A DNA stretch of 64,000 bases from Agrobacterium vaccinii (GTDB taxonomy: Bacteria; Pseudomonadota; Alphaproteobacteria; Rhizobiales; Rhizobiaceae). Numbering within the stretch: position 1 is the first letter of the stretch; every line of letters begins with the position of its first letter. The notes under the pieces are model-generated. The model had not been told where the DNA came from. It was given only the letters and a program-made list of their open reading frames with translations, and did not search any database. Below are positions 25,239 through 34,323 of the stretch, piece by piece. The DNA lies in assembly GCF_021310995.1 (NCBI RefSeq), contig NZ_CP054151.1, positions 909,501 to 973,500 on the forward strand, read 5' to 3'. A program made the translations under genes and the position numbers.

Positions 25239-26651
25239 TCAGCCGAAGAAGCGTTCCTTGAAGACGTCGAGTGCCACCGGTCTGCCAAAATAAAAGCCCT
25301 GAAACGCGCTGCAACCGCAACCCAGCATGAACCGGTACTGCTCCTCGGTCTCGATTCCTTCTGCCAGGATGTCGAGGCCGAGATCGTGGCCCATCTGGCA
25401 GATGTTGCGTGCCAGTCTCGCACCACGCTGGGTGCTGATGGCACGCACGAAGCTGCGATCGATCTTCAGTTGTTTCAGCGGTAGCCTTTGCAGGTAGCTC
25501 AATGAAGAATAGCCGGTTCCGAAGTCATCGAGCGCAATGCCGATGCCGTGCTTTTCCAGTGCCTTGATCTTGCTGATGAGTTCATCGACCTCGGCAACGA
25601 ACATCGTTTCGGTCAATTCCAGCTTCAGCGCGCGCGGCGGTACCGAAGACGCGGCCAGTGAGGAAATGACATGGGAAACGAAATTTTCCCGAAAAAGCTG
25701 GTCGGGACTGACATTGACGGAAAGGACGAGGTCTCTCGTTTCAGGCTGGTTGCGCCAGGCCGCCAAGGTTTCGATGCCACGATCCAGAACCCAGCCGCCC
25801 AGTTGCGGCATCAGGCCTGCGCGTTCGGCAACGGGAATGAATTCGTCCGGCGGTACGTAACCGAGGCGGGGGTGGCGCCAGCGCAGCAGGGCTTCCGCTC
25901 CCACCAACTGCCCCGCGCCATCCACCTGTGGCTGGAAGAAGAGCTCGAACTGGTCCTTGAGCAATGCCATGCGCAACTCTCTCGCATAGCGGCTATCGGG
26001 ACCCAGCTTGCGTTGGATCAGCAAAATACCGCCACAGAGTAGAGAAGCCGAAACGCCTGCATGCACCCATGCGGTCACGGACCTGATGGAGTCCGGCAGC
26101 GGCGTCGCAAAATCATAGTGCATCGCGCAGGCGGAAAAGAGAACGAAGCAGGCGATGGATGTCAGGATTATGCCGAGCTGAAACCGGCTGGGATCCAGCT
26201 GGTGGTTGACGAAACCGGCAAGCGCGATGATCAGCAGGTAGATATGCGCGACACGAGGTGCTGCGTCGCTCGGCACGTCGAACATCAAGGAATAGATGAC
26301 GATGAACAGGACGCAGGCGAGCTGGGAAACGAGCATTCCTTGCGAAATATATCCCCGCAACGCCGCCATCCACCCAGCGGAAATCGTGGCAAAAAGCGCG
26401 AACTCGAGGAGCACCAGTGGCCAGTTCTGCATGGCCGCAAAGATCAGCACCCAGATGCCGCTGACAAAAACGCCCACCGGGAGTGCCACCCGACAGACGA
26501 ACTGAAGATGTTGGAAATGCTGTCTCTGGGTCCTGTAATGAGGACCGGCTATTGATTTATTTAACAATTGAGCTCGCTGATGCGTGATTTCAGCAAGCTT
26601 ATCAGGAATAATCCGGTTGAGCGACGCCGCTTTCGAAAGAAATTCCGACAA
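25239..26651 (-). CDS. Membrane-bound EAL-domain c-di-GMP phosphodiesterase
   Basis: 470 residues. The N-terminal half has five or six hydrophobic segments (about residues 48-215) forming a membrane sensor without a recognisable named domain. The C-terminal EAL domain (about 220-465) is complete: GAEALLRW (the EAL motif), ELTETMF, ALDDFGTGYSSL, LKIDRSFV, LAEGIETEEQ and QGFYFGRP. All metal and substrate residues expected of an active enzyme are there, and no GGDEF domain is present. It breaks down c-di-GMP and so could affect motility, adhesion and polysaccharide output. It is convergent with rutF across the insertion sequence. Confidence 0.88.
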   Translation of the reverse strand: MSEFLSKAASLNRIIPDKLAEITHQRAQLLNKSIAGPHYRTQRQHFQHLQFVCRVALPVGVFVSGIWVLIFAAMQNWPLVLLEFALFATISAGWMAALRGYISQGMLVSQLACVLFIVIYSLMFDVPSDAAPRVAHIYLLIIALAGFVNHQLDPSRFQLGIILTSIACFVLFSACAMHYDFATPLPDSIRSVTAWVHAGVSASLLCGGILLIQRKLGPDSRYARELRMALLKDQFELFFQPQVDGAGQLVGAEALLRWRHPRLGYVPPDEFIPVAERAGLMPQLGGWVLDRGIETLAAWRNQPETRDLVLSVNVSPDQLFRENFVSHVISSLAASSVPPRALKLELTETMFVAEVDELISKIKALEKHGIGIALDDFGTGYSSLSYLQRLPLKQLKIDRSFVRAISTQRGARLARNICQMGHDLGLDILAEGIETEEQYRFMLGCGCSAFQGFYFGRPVALDVFKERFFG

Positions 26652-26797
26652 AGCGTAAAGATGTTTAACCAGCGAAAGTCGGCCTCATACACGGTTAAGT
26701 GGTGGAGGCCTTGATCCGGGCGCTCATGATTTGTCACCGGCTACGAGAAGGTCTTGTCGGACCAGGACTTTTACATTCGAGCGCGAAAACACCACCA

Positions 26798-27583
26798 TCA
26801 GGACATGATTAGCCCGCCATCGATGTTGATGGTCTGGCCGGTGATGTAGGCGGCGTCTTCGGAGGCGAGGAAGGCGACCAATGCCGCGACTTCCGCAGGC
26901 GTACCGGCGCGGCGCATGGGGATATTTCGCACCCATTCGGCCATCAGTTCACCGGGCTGGTAATCGCCCAGCATCTTGCCCCAGACGCGGTCGTTATAAT
27001 CCCACATTTCGGTGTGGATGATGCCGGGGCAGATGGCATTGGCGGTGATGCCCTCGGGCGCGAGTTCCTTGGCAAGGCTTTGCGTGAGGCCGATGACGCC
27101 AAATTTCGAGGCGGCATAATGTGGTGTGTAGATAAAGCCCTGGCGGGCCTGACCGGAGGCGGTGTTGATCAGACGTCCCTTGATGCCGCTGGCGCGGAAA
27201 CGGCGGATAGCCTCCTGGCAGCAAAGGAAAGCGCCCTTCGTGTTGACCTCCATGTTAAGGTCCCACTGGTCTTCGCTGAGTTCCTCGACCTTGGAAATCG
27301 TAATGACACCCGCATTCTGGACAGAGACCGACAGCGCCCCGATGGCGGCTTCCGCCGCACCGTACGCCTCGCGAACGGCGGCAGCATCACGCACATCCAG
27401 TGTCACACCGAATGTCTGGGCACCGGTTTCTTCGGCAAGCCGTGCTGCGATCTCGGCTGTGTCCTTCTCGACCGCAGCGATTGCAACCTTGGCGCCTTCC
27501 TCTGCAAAGCGACGGGCGATGCCGTAACCGATGCCCTTGTTACCACCGCTGACGAATACGGACTGACCTTCGAAGCGTTTCAT
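26798..27583 (-). CDS. SDR-family polyol/sugar dehydrogenase 1
   Basis: Short-chain dehydrogenase of 261 residues. It has the cofactor motif SGGNKGIGYGIA, the NAG motif (SVQNAGVITIS), the catalytic Ser in NTASGQ and YAASK. The segment ICPGIIHTEMWDYND and the C-terminal ITGQTINIDGGLIMS are typical of sorbitol/galactitol/threitol-type dehydrogenases. It is the last gene of the operon running left from 31965, 28 bp after the SorC-type regulator. It likely oxidises a polyol to a ketose; the exact substrate is unknown. Confidence 0.8.
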   Translation of the reverse strand: MKRFEGQSVFVSGGNKGIGYGIARRFAEEGAKVAIAAVEKDTAEIAARLAEETGAQTFGVTLDVRDAAAVREAYGAAEAAIGALSVSVQNAGVITISKVEELSEDQWDLNMEVNTKGAFLCCQEAIRRFRASGIKGRLINTASGQARQGFIYTPHYAASKFGVIGLTQSLAKELAPEGITANAICPGIIHTEMWDYNDRVWGKMLGDYQPGELMAEWVRNIPMRRAGTPAEVAALVAFLASEDAAYITGQTINIDGGLIMS

Positions 27584-27611
27584 TTCTCCTCCTCCAGGAA
27601 ACTGTGTCTTG

Positions 27612-28565
27612 CTATGGGCCGACCAAACGTTCGGCCGTGAATTTATCGGTCACCAGCACGTCGATCACGCCGGTTCTCAGCGCGCCCGCAATGGCTTCGG
27701 TTTTCTTGGCACCGCCCGCCAGCGCAATCACGCGGTCGACATTGGATAGATTTTCAAGCGGAAGGCCGATGACCCGGTCGTCGAGCGGCGTCTTGACCGG
27801 TCTGCCTTCCTTGTCGAAAAAGCGCAGAGAAATATCGCCGACGGCACCGGCCTGCGCCAGATCGGCCAGTTCCTTGGTCGAGAAAATGTTGCCCGAGCGT
27901 GCCAGCAGTTCCGATGGCTCGACGGCGCCAACGCCGACGATGGCAAGCGTGATGGAGCCGAACAGGTCGATCGTCTCGCGCACGAAGGGATCTGCGAGCA
28001 TCAGAAGCTTGGCCTCACGCGAGGTCGACACGCCCGGAACAGGTAGCAGCTTGGGTTCACCCTCGGTCAGACGCGCCAGCCGCGTGGTGATCTGAGTTGC
28101 ATGGGTCTGAACGGAAGGGTCGCCCATGCCGCCCAGCGTCTGAACGATATATTTCGCCTTGGCACCTTTCAGAGGATGGATGTTCTCCACCATCTTGAAG
28201 ATCGTCTGGCTCCAGCTGGAAACGCCGATGATTTCGTTCTGCGAGAGCGTCACTTCCAGAAAGTGGGCGGCAGCCTCGCCTATGCGCGCCATGATCGCGC
28301 CGTCACGGTCTTCGCTGCAATCCACTACGATGGCTTCCGGTAGGTCGAAGCGTTCACGTAGTCTGGTCTCCAGATCATTGAATGTGCCCACGGGAGGAAT
28401 GATGGTGGTGCGGATAATGCCTTCGGCCTCGGCGCGTTTCAGCATGCGCGAAACGGTTGCCTGCGACAAATGAAGGTGCTCGGCAATTTCAGCCTGCCGC
28501 TTGTGCTCGCTGTAATACATCTGCGCGACACGCGATATCAGGCGAAGCTCGTTGATCCTACCCAT
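27612..28565 (-). CDS. SorC/DeoR-family sugar-binding transcriptional regulator
   Basis: 317 residues. The N-terminal helix-turn-helix (MYYSEHKRQAEIAEHLHLSQ, then ATVSRMLKRAEAEG) is the SorC type; the rest is a phosphosugar-binding domain (SSWSQTIFKMVE, GAVEPSELLARSGNIF, GVIDVLVTDKFTAERL). Such proteins respond to a phosphorylated sugar made by the pathway. It lies inside the catabolic operon, between the kinase and an SDR gene. A 16-bp palindrome 12 bp upstream of its start recurs in the divergent promoter region, which points to control of both units and of itself. Confidence 0.85.
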   Translation of the reverse strand: MGRINELRLISRVAQMYYSEHKRQAEIAEHLHLSQATVSRMLKRAEAEGIIRTTIIPPVGTFNDLETRLRERFDLPEAIVVDCSEDRDGAIMARIGEAAAHFLEVTLSQNEIIGVSSWSQTIFKMVENIHPLKGAKAKYIVQTLGGMGDPSVQTHATQITTRLARLTEGEPKLLPVPGVSTSREAKLLMLADPFVRETIDLFGSITLAIVGVGAVEPSELLARSGNIFSTKELADLAQAGAVGDISLRFFDKEGRPVKTPLDDRVIGLPLENLSNVDRVIALAGGAKKTEAIAGALRTGVIDVLVTDKFTAERLVGP

Positions 28566-28577
28566 GGTCCCTCCAGC

Positions 28578-28593
28578 GTGAATTTTTATTCAC
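28578..28593. promoter_or_regulatory. Candidate SorC-type operator 1
   Basis: GTGAATTTTTATTCAC, perfect 6-bp arms GTGAAT/ATTCAC with a 4-bp centre. It overlaps the end of the kinase gene and lies just upstream of the regulator start. Confidence 0.6.
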
Positions 28594-30055
28594 TATTAGC
28601 GGACCGGATTCTCAAGGTCGAGCGGGCAATTGCATCCTTCCATGTTGCGAGCTTCTCATTTCGGTTCGATGTCGCTGGCGTAATCTCGTTTCCGCTGGAA
28701 TTGAGCTTTGCCACGGCCTCCATATCGGGCCACATGCCAAGCGCCAGACCGGCAAGGTAAGCGGCACCCAATGCAGATGCCTCGGGTGCATCCCGCTGAA
28801 TGATCGGATGCTCCAGCAGGTCTGCCACGCATTGCATCAGAAAACGGTTCTGGCTCGGGCCGCCATCCACGAACAGGCGTCCAAAGCCCGTCGGTGATTG
28901 CGCGCCCATGGCGGCAAAGACATCGTGCACCTGGAATGCAATGGAATCGGTAACGGCGCGCGCCATCTGGGCGCGGGTAGTAGAGAAGTTGATCTGGGAA
29001 AACAGCGCGCGGCTGTCGGAATTCCAATAGGGCGCACCGAGGCCGACAAAGGCGGGAACGAAGCCCGGCCCGCCAGGTGCCGCCGTCGAGGCCAGTTCCA
29101 CCAATGCCGCAACATCCGGCAGGCCGAGTATTTCGACCATCCAGGGAAGCGAGGCAGCAGAGACGAGGATATTGCCTTCGAAGGCAAAGGTCGGCTGCCC
29201 ACCTAGCTGCCATGCGACGGTGGTGGTGATACCCTGTTTCGGTGCAATGAAATGCGGCAGCGTCGTCATCACCGACGAACCGGTGCCGAACGTCACTTTG
29301 CCATCGCCGGGATTAAAGGCTCCGTGACCGAACAGGGCGGCATGACTGTCGCCGATGGCTGCAAGGATCGGCGTGCCGTCCTTGATGCCGGGTACATTCT
29401 TCGTGACACCGAAATCGCCGCTGCTGTCCCGCACCTGCGGCAAGGCATCCATGTCGATGCCGAACAGCGCGCAAAGCTCCTCGCTCCAGACCTGTTTGTT
29501 GAGATCGAGCGCCTGACTGCGCGCTGCGTTGGATGCGTCACAGGCGTGAACCTTCCCACCGGTGAAACAATGGATCAGCCAGCTATCGATCGTGCCAAGT
29601 CGGACCTTGCGCCCCTTTGGTGAGCGATCCAGCAGCCAGCGCATTTTCGCACCGGGGAACATCGGGTCGATGGGCAGTCCGGTCAGCGCCATTACGCGTT
29701 CCGAATGGCCTTTTTCGATGAGGTCTGCACATTCGCTGGCGGTGCGGCGGCATTGCCAACTCAGGACAGGCCCGAGCGGTTCCCCGGTTTCGGCATCCCA
29801 GATGGTAACGGATTCGCGCTGGTTGGAAATGGCAATGGCTTCAACCGAGATGTCACCTGTTACAGCTTTCAGGCAGGCGTCGATGGCTTCGCAGACCGAA
29901 GCCCAGATGCGCGTCGGTTCCTGTTCCACCCAGCCGGGTCGCGGATAGGCGATGCCGACGGGGGATGATCCTCTGGCCAGAATGGAGCCTGTTTCGGAAA
30001 CAAGAATGGCCTTGGAATTTGTCGTTCCCTGATCGACGGAGAGGATGGCGCGCAT
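28586..30055 (-). CDS. FGGY-family carbohydrate kinase (glycerol/ketose kinase type)
   Basis: 489 residues with the FGGY fold: N-terminal ATP-binding SVDQGTTNSKAILV, WVEQEPTRIW, ISNQRESVTIWD, GDSHAALFGHGAF followed by GKVTFGTGSSVMT, and the C-terminal FVDGGPSQNRFLMQ and ASALGAAYLAGLALG signature. It resembles glycerol kinases and the kinases of branched or short ketoses. In this operon it should phosphorylate the ketose formed by the SDR enzymes before cleavage by the split transketolase. It lies 144 bp after the transketolase gene, a gap with no recognisable element. Confidence 0.85.
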   Translation of the reverse strand: MRAILSVDQGTTNSKAILVSETGSILARGSSPVGIAYPRPGWVEQEPTRIWASVCEAIDACLKAVTGDISVEAIAISNQRESVTIWDAETGEPLGPVLSWQCRRTASECADLIEKGHSERVMALTGLPIDPMFPGAKMRWLLDRSPKGRKVRLGTIDSWLIHCFTGGKVHACDASNAARSQALDLNKQVWSEELCALFGIDMDALPQVRDSSGDFGVTKNVPGIKDGTPILAAIGDSHAALFGHGAFNPGDGKVTFGTGSSVMTTLPHFIAPKQGITTTVAWQLGGQPTFAFEGNILVSAASLPWMVEILGLPDVAALVELASTAAPGGPGFVPAFVGLGAPYWNSDSRALFSQINFSTTRAQMARAVTDSIAFQVHDVFAAMGAQSPTGFGRLFVDGGPSQNRFLMQCVADLLEHPIIQRDAPEASALGAAYLAGLALGMWPDMEAVAKLNSSGNEITPATSNRNEKLATWKDAIARSTLRIRSANSE

Positions 30056-30199
30056 CGCTGTGTTCTCTTCCCGGATAATGATCTCTGCGTGACCCTTGCC
30101 GGGTTATTCTGGCGAATCCAAGAGCCGCGCAAACGATAAGGATAGAAAAGGGTACCGCCCACGCCCCCCGAGGGAGACATGAGCGGCTGAGAGGAAGGC

Positions 30200-31156
30200 T
30201 TATTTTCTCTTGACCAGGGCCTGCGCCGCATCCGCAATCGCTTCTGGTGCCATGCCGAATTCATCCAGCAGCCATTCAGCCGAGCCGGTATGGGCAAAGA
30301 CGCCGGGAACGCCGAGACGCTTCATCGGCACAGGTGCGTGATCGACGACGACTTCGGCAACGGCTGAACCCAGCCCGCCGAAGATGGAATGTTCTTCAGC
30401 CGTCAGGATCGCGCCCGTTTCATTAGCGGCGGCAATGATTGCCGCCTCATCGATGGGGCGAACCGTCGCCATGTTCAGAACGCGCGCCTTGATGCCGCGC
30501 GACGCCAGAATATCGGCGGCCTTGACGATACGGTGGGTCAGCGTGCCGTTGGCGATCAGCGTAAGATCCGTGCCTTCGCGCAGGAGATTGGCTTTGCCGA
30601 CTTCAAAGACGTGACCTTCCGGCAGCAAATCCGGCACGCCAACGCGCGAGAGGCGCAGGAAGCAAGGCCCGGCATAGTCTGCCGCCCACTTGATGGCCGC
30701 TGCGGTTTCTATGCGGTCGCAGGGTGCGATGACCGGCAGATTGGGCAGCACGCGGGTCCAGGCAAAATCCTCGATGGAATGGTGCGTTGGGCCAAGTTCG
30801 CCATAGGCCATACCGGAGGATATGCCGATTAGCTTCACATTGGCGTTGGAATAGGCAAGGTCGGCCTTGATCTGTTCCAGCGCACGACCGGTCAGAAAGC
30901 AGGATGCGCCGCACACGAACGGCAATTGCCCGCCATTGGCAAGACCGGCGCCAACGCCGACCATGTTTTGTTCGGCGATGCCGACATTGATCAGACGTTC
31001 CGGGAATTTCGTCTTGAAGCCACCGAGCTTGGAGGAGCCAACGGAATCGTTGCAGACGGCAACGACCCGAGGATCGGCAGCGGCCAGTGCTTCGATGGTT
31101 TCGGCAAAGGCGTCACGGCAGTCGTAGAGTTTGGGGGCGGATACGGGCGCGTTCAT
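30200..31156 (-). CDS. Transketolase, C-terminal subunit
   Basis: 318 residues holding the pyrimidine-binding and C-terminal domains of a transketolase made as two chains. Recognisable segments are DPRVVAVCNDSVGSSK, RLINVGIAEQNMVGVGAGLA (with the catalytic Glu) and GAILTAEEHSIFGGLGSAV. Its ATG overlaps the stop of the N-terminal subunit by one base, so the two are made in step. Split transketolases of this kind serve dedicated sugar pathways, including apulose 4-phosphate cleavage in apiose degradation. Confidence 0.88.
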   Translation of the reverse strand: MNAPVSAPKLYDCRDAFAETIEALAAADPRVVAVCNDSVGSSKLGGFKTKFPERLINVGIAEQNMVGVGAGLANGGQLPFVCGASCFLTGRALEQIKADLAYSNANVKLIGISSGMAYGELGPTHHSIEDFAWTRVLPNLPVIAPCDRIETAAAIKWAADYAGPCFLRLSRVGVPDLLPEGHVFEVGKANLLREGTDLTLIANGTLTHRIVKAADILASRGIKARVLNMATVRPIDEAAIIAAANETGAILTAEEHSIFGGLGSAVAEVVVDHAPVPMKRLGVPGVFAHTGSAEWLLDEFGMAPEAIADAAQALVKRK

Positions 31157-31965
31157 TATAGGGCCTCCGAGAGTTCTTTGACTGCGAGTTCATACTGTTC
31201 CTTGCTCGGAACCTTGTGATGCCAATCCACCCGGTCCTGCATGAAGGAAATGCCGTGACCCTTGTTGGTATGTGCCACGATGCAGTGCGGACGGTCGCTG
31301 CGATGTTCGAGCGCAGGAACGACCTCGGCCATGTCGTTGCCATTGATCTCGCTCACGTCCCAGCCAAATGCCTCCAGCTTCGGGCGAAGCGGCGCGATGT
31401 CGTTGGTATCGGAGAGGGCCGCACCCTGCTGGAACCGATTGTGATCGATGATCAGCGTCAGATTGTTGAGGCCGAACTGGGCGGCGGCCATGATGGCCTC
31501 CCAGTTGGAGCCTTCCTGCATTTCGCCGTCTCCGGTCATGACATAGGTATGGTAATCGGCACCGGAAAGCTTCGCAGCCTTGGCCATGCCCACCGCCACC
31601 GGGAGGCCGTGGCCGAGCGGGCCGGTATTGGTTTCGACACCCGGTACCTTGTTGCAGTTCGGGTGACCGTTGAGGCGCGAATTGGGCTGAAGGAAGGTGG
31701 AAATCTCGTCTTCAGGAATGAAACCGCGCTTGGCAAGCGTCACGTAAAGCGCGCAGGCCGTATGGCCCTTCGACAGCACGAAGCGGTCGCGGGCCGGGTT
31801 CTTCGGATCATCCGGCCAGATCCGCAAAACGCGAAAATAGAGTGCCGTCATAACATCGATGGCAGACATCTCACCGCCCACATGACCAGCGCCAGCTTCA
31901 AAAACGGCTTGCACATCGCGCAGACGGATCTGGCGGGCAACGCGCTCTAATTCTTTGGGCTCCAT
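31156..31965 (-). CDS. Transketolase, N-terminal (ThDP-binding) subunit
   Basis: About 269 residues, the diphosphate-binding half. It has GHVGGEMSAIDVMTALYF, RFVLSKGHTACALYV, NTGPLGHGLPVAVGMA and the ThDP/metal motif GDGEMQEGSNWEA running to the Asn-containing end. I chose the ATG at 31965 (MEPKELERV) with GAGGA upstream; an open frame extends further back to 32109 but would cover the promoter region. It is the first gene of the leftward operon, and a candidate operator lies 24 bp upstream. Confidence 0.87.
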   Translation of the reverse strand: MEPKELERVARQIRLRDVQAVFEAGAGHVGGEMSAIDVMTALYFRVLRIWPDDPKNPARDRFVLSKGHTACALYVTLAKRGFIPEDEISTFLQPNSRLNGHPNCNKVPGVETNTGPLGHGLPVAVGMAKAAKLSGADYHTYVMTGDGEMQEGSNWEAIMAAAQFGLNNLTLIIDHNRFQQGAALSDTNDIAPLRPKLEAFGWDVSEINGNDMAEVVPALEHRSDRPHCIVAHTNKGHGISFMQDRVDWHHKVPSKEQYELAVKELSEAL

Positions 31966-31988
31966 GAAATCCTCATCAAGATGCACGA

Positions 31989-32004
31989 GTGAATATTTAT
32001 ACAT
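31989..32004. promoter_or_regulatory. Candidate SorC-type operator 2 (imperfect)
   Basis: GTGAATATTTATACAT keeps the left half GTGAAT and the TTTAT centre of the operator at 28578-28593, but the right half is degenerate. It lies between the transketolase start and the divergent transporter operon. Confidence 0.45.
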
Positions 32005-32141
32005 ATCGCTATATAATTGCAGATGGAGGGGGTCTGTCAAGCCGCAAAAGTGTTTTCTGTTTCCATTCATAATACAGATTGGTGGCTTACTGGCTCTATT
32101 GACAAGCACATTAAATCTGCTTTATGCATTTTACACCGGTA

Positions 32142-32157
32142 GTGAATAAATATTCTA
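32142..32157. promoter_or_regulatory. Candidate SorC-type operator 3
   Basis: GTGAATAAATATTCTA matches GTGAAT-N4-ATTC of the operator at 28578-28593, missing only the last two bases. It lies 44 bp upstream of the ABC permease start. Confidence 0.55.
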
Positions 32158-32200
32158 ATCGGTTTAAAAGTTCTAGCGTGTAGACGTTTCGGGAGGAGCC

Positions 32201-33181
32201 ATGACTGTGTTGGAGCGCAAGGACGCAAACGTCCAGACCAGAAATCCGCTCGCATGGCTAAGCGGCGCGACGGGGCCACTTGTAGGGCTGTTGCTGCTAT
32301 GCGTGTTTCTGTCTTTCGCCAGTGAAAACTTCCTGTCGCTGCGCAACGGTCTAAATATTCTCGATCAGATCACTGTTCTCGGCATTATGGCCATCGGCAT
32401 GACCTTCGTCATTCTGCTCGGTGGTATCGATCTTTCGGTCGGTTCCGTGCTGGCGCTGTCCATGATGATCATGGGCTGGACGGCCAATGTTGCCGGAATG
32501 CCCATGGGTGCTGCAATCGTTCTGGCGCTGCTGGCGTCCGGCGTTTGCGGTCTCGTCGTTGGCATTCTGGTGACGATGTTCCGGGTGCCCGCCTTCATCG
32601 CCACGCTTGCCATGATGTCGGTTGCGCGCGGCGTTGCCAATATGATCACCGATGGCCAGCAGATCGTCGGCTTTCCCGACTGGTTTATGATGCTGGCAAT
32701 CGACCGCCACTTCGGTGTGCTCACCGCGACCGTCCTTCTGATGCTGGTCGTCGTTGCCATTTCCTGGGCCTTCCTGCGCTATCGTTCCGAAGGCCGCACG
32801 GTTTATGCCGTGGGCGGCAATGCGGAAGTGGCACGTCTGGCCGGTATCAACGTGCAGCTCGTCACCATCTGCGTCTATGTCATCTGCGCGGTTCTGGCAG
32901 GTCTTGCCGGTATCGTTCTGGCGGCGCGTCTGGATTCTGTGCAGCCATCGAGCGGCTTTGGCTATGAGCTCGATACGATCGCGGCTGTCGTCATCGGCGG
33001 AACATCCCTTTCGGGTGGCGCTGGCGGCATTGGCGGCACGCTGATCGGCGTCCTCATCATCGGCGTGCTTCGCAATGGCCTCAACCTTCTCAACGTTTCG
33101 CCTTTCTTGCAGCAGGTCATCATCGGCATCGTCATCGTACTGGCGGTCGGTGCGGAAACCCTGCGCCGCAAGAAGGCATGA
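32201..33181 (+). CDS. Sugar ABC transporter permease (RbsC type)
   Basis: 326 residues with about eight to ten membrane segments. It has the ribose-family signatures GMTFVILLGGIDLSVGSVLAL near residue 66, RVPAFIATLAMMSVARG, and VIGGTSLSGGAGGIGGTLIG. GGGAGGAG lies just before the ATG. It opens the rightward operon; placing the permease before the binding protein and ATPase is less common for this family, where the permease usually comes last. With the two following genes it makes an importer for the pathway substrate. Confidence 0.88.
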   Translation: MTVLERKDANVQTRNPLAWLSGATGPLVGLLLLCVFLSFASENFLSLRNGLNILDQITVLGIMAIGMTFVILLGGIDLSVGSVLALSMMIMGWTANVAGMPMGAAIVLALLASGVCGLVVGILVTMFRVPAFIATLAMMSVARGVANMITDGQQIVGFPDWFMMLAIDRHFGVLTATVLLMLVVVAISWAFLRYRSEGRTVYAVGGNAEVARLAGINVQLVTICVYVICAVLAGLAGIVLAARLDSVQPSSGFGYELDTIAAVVIGGTSLSGGAGGIGGTLIGVLIIGVLRNGLNLLNVSPFLQQVIIGIVIVLAVGAETLRRKKA

Positions 33182-33223
33182 TTTTCAATTCAGGGGCAGC
33201 GCGCTGCGCCTAGACAGAACCAT

Positions 33224-33240
33224 CTCCCTTGAAGAGGGAG
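33224..33240. other. Intercistronic hairpin
   Basis: CTCCCT-TGAAG-AGGGAG in the 128-bp gap between the permease and binding-protein genes. It could protect the downstream transcript so that more binding protein than permease is made. Confidence 0.4.
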
Positions 33241-33309
33241 GGTAAAACAGGCTGGAGGGGAGGAGGCACTGTCTCCCGAAGGCCAAAATCAAAACCCGGA
33301 GGAAAAGAC

Positions 33310-34236
33310 ATGAAATTTTCGCGCATTCTGATGGCATCCGCAGCACTCGCCCTTTCTCTCGGCACGGCCAACGCCGCTGAAGTGAAGAAGATCGGCCTTG
33401 CTGTCGCCAATCTTCAGGCAAACTTCTTCAACCAGATCAAGCAGTCCGTCGAGGCGGAAGCCAAGACGCGCGGCATTTCTGTCGTGACCGTGGATGCCAA
33501 GGGTGACGGCCCCACGCAGGTCAACCAGATCCAGGATCTTCTGACCCAGAATATCGATGCCCTGATCTACATTCCAGCCGGTGCCGCTGCCGCGACCGTT
33601 CCGGTCAAGCTGGCCAAGGCCGCTGGCGTTCCCGTCATCAACATCGACCGCAATGCCGATGGCGCGCCGGGTGACACGTTCCTTGCGACCGATTCCGTTG
33701 CATCCGCCAAATCCGTTTGTGACTACATCATCAAGCAGGCTGGCGGTAAGGGCAAGATGGTCATGATCCATGGCCAGAAGGGCACCACACCGGAAGTGGA
33801 CCGCACAAAGGGTTGTATGGAATCCGTGAAGGCAAACCCCGACGTGAAGGTGGTTGCGGAGCAGTGGTCCAACATGTGGAGCCAGGACGAAGGCTTCCAG
33901 ATCATGCAGAACCTGCTTCAGGCCAACCCTGACGTTTCCATCGTCTTTGCGCAGGCTGACGGCCTTGCACTCGGCGCGGCACAGGCGATCAAGGTCGGCA
34001 ACCCATCGCAGAAGATCGTCGTTGGCGGTTTCGATGGCGATACGGCAGCACTCGAAGCGTTGAAGAACGGCGTGTTTGACGTCACCGCGACACAGCAGAC
34101 CCAGAAGATGGGCCGCACTGCTGTTGAAATGGCTGTGAAGATCGTTGGTGGCGAGAAGGTTCCGCCGGTTCAGTTGCTGGATGCGACCCTGACCACCAAG
34201 GAAAATGTTGCAGGCTTCATCTCTAACCATCCCTGA
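33310..34236 (+). CDS. Sugar ABC transporter substrate-binding protein (RbsB type)
   Basis: 308 residues. The signal peptide MKFSRILMASAALALSLGTA-NA is clear, and the mature protein is a periplasmic-binding fold of the ribose family (KKIGLAVANLQANFFNQIKQ, YIPAGAAAATVPVKLAKAAG, VPVINIDRNADGA, VGGFDGDTAALEAL). I chose the ATG at 33310, with GGAGGAAA upstream. It binds the sugar in the periplasm and delivers it to the permease. The ligand cannot be told from sequence; context suggests a pentose, branched pentose or polyol. Confidence 0.88.
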   Translation: MKFSRILMASAALALSLGTANAAEVKKIGLAVANLQANFFNQIKQSVEAEAKTRGISVVTVDAKGDGPTQVNQIQDLLTQNIDALIYIPAGAAAATVPVKLAKAAGVPVINIDRNADGAPGDTFLATDSVASAKSVCDYIIKQAGGKGKMVMIHGQKGTTPEVDRTKGCMESVKANPDVKVVAEQWSNMWSQDEGFQIMQNLLQANPDVSIVFAQADGLALGAAQAIKVGNPSQKIVVGGFDGDTAALEALKNGVFDVTATQQTQKMGRTAVEMAVKIVGGEKVPPVQLLDATLTTKENVAGFISNHP

Positions 34237-34244
34237 TCACTCCT

Positions 34245-34271
34245 CGGGTGCCGCCACAGTGGCGGCACCCG
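34245..34271. other. Strong hairpin after the binding-protein gene
   Basis: CGGGTGCCGCCAC and GTGGCGGCACCCG are perfect 13-bp arms around one base, 9 bp past the stop codon. There is no T-run beyond ATTTC, so it more likely stabilises the 3' end of the binding-protein message or attenuates the ATPase gene than ends all transcription. Confidence 0.55.
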
Positions 34272-34323
34272 ATTTCTTCGGGCCATGTGGCTCGTCTCTT
34301 GACGCTCTGGGAGGTTCTTCGTC

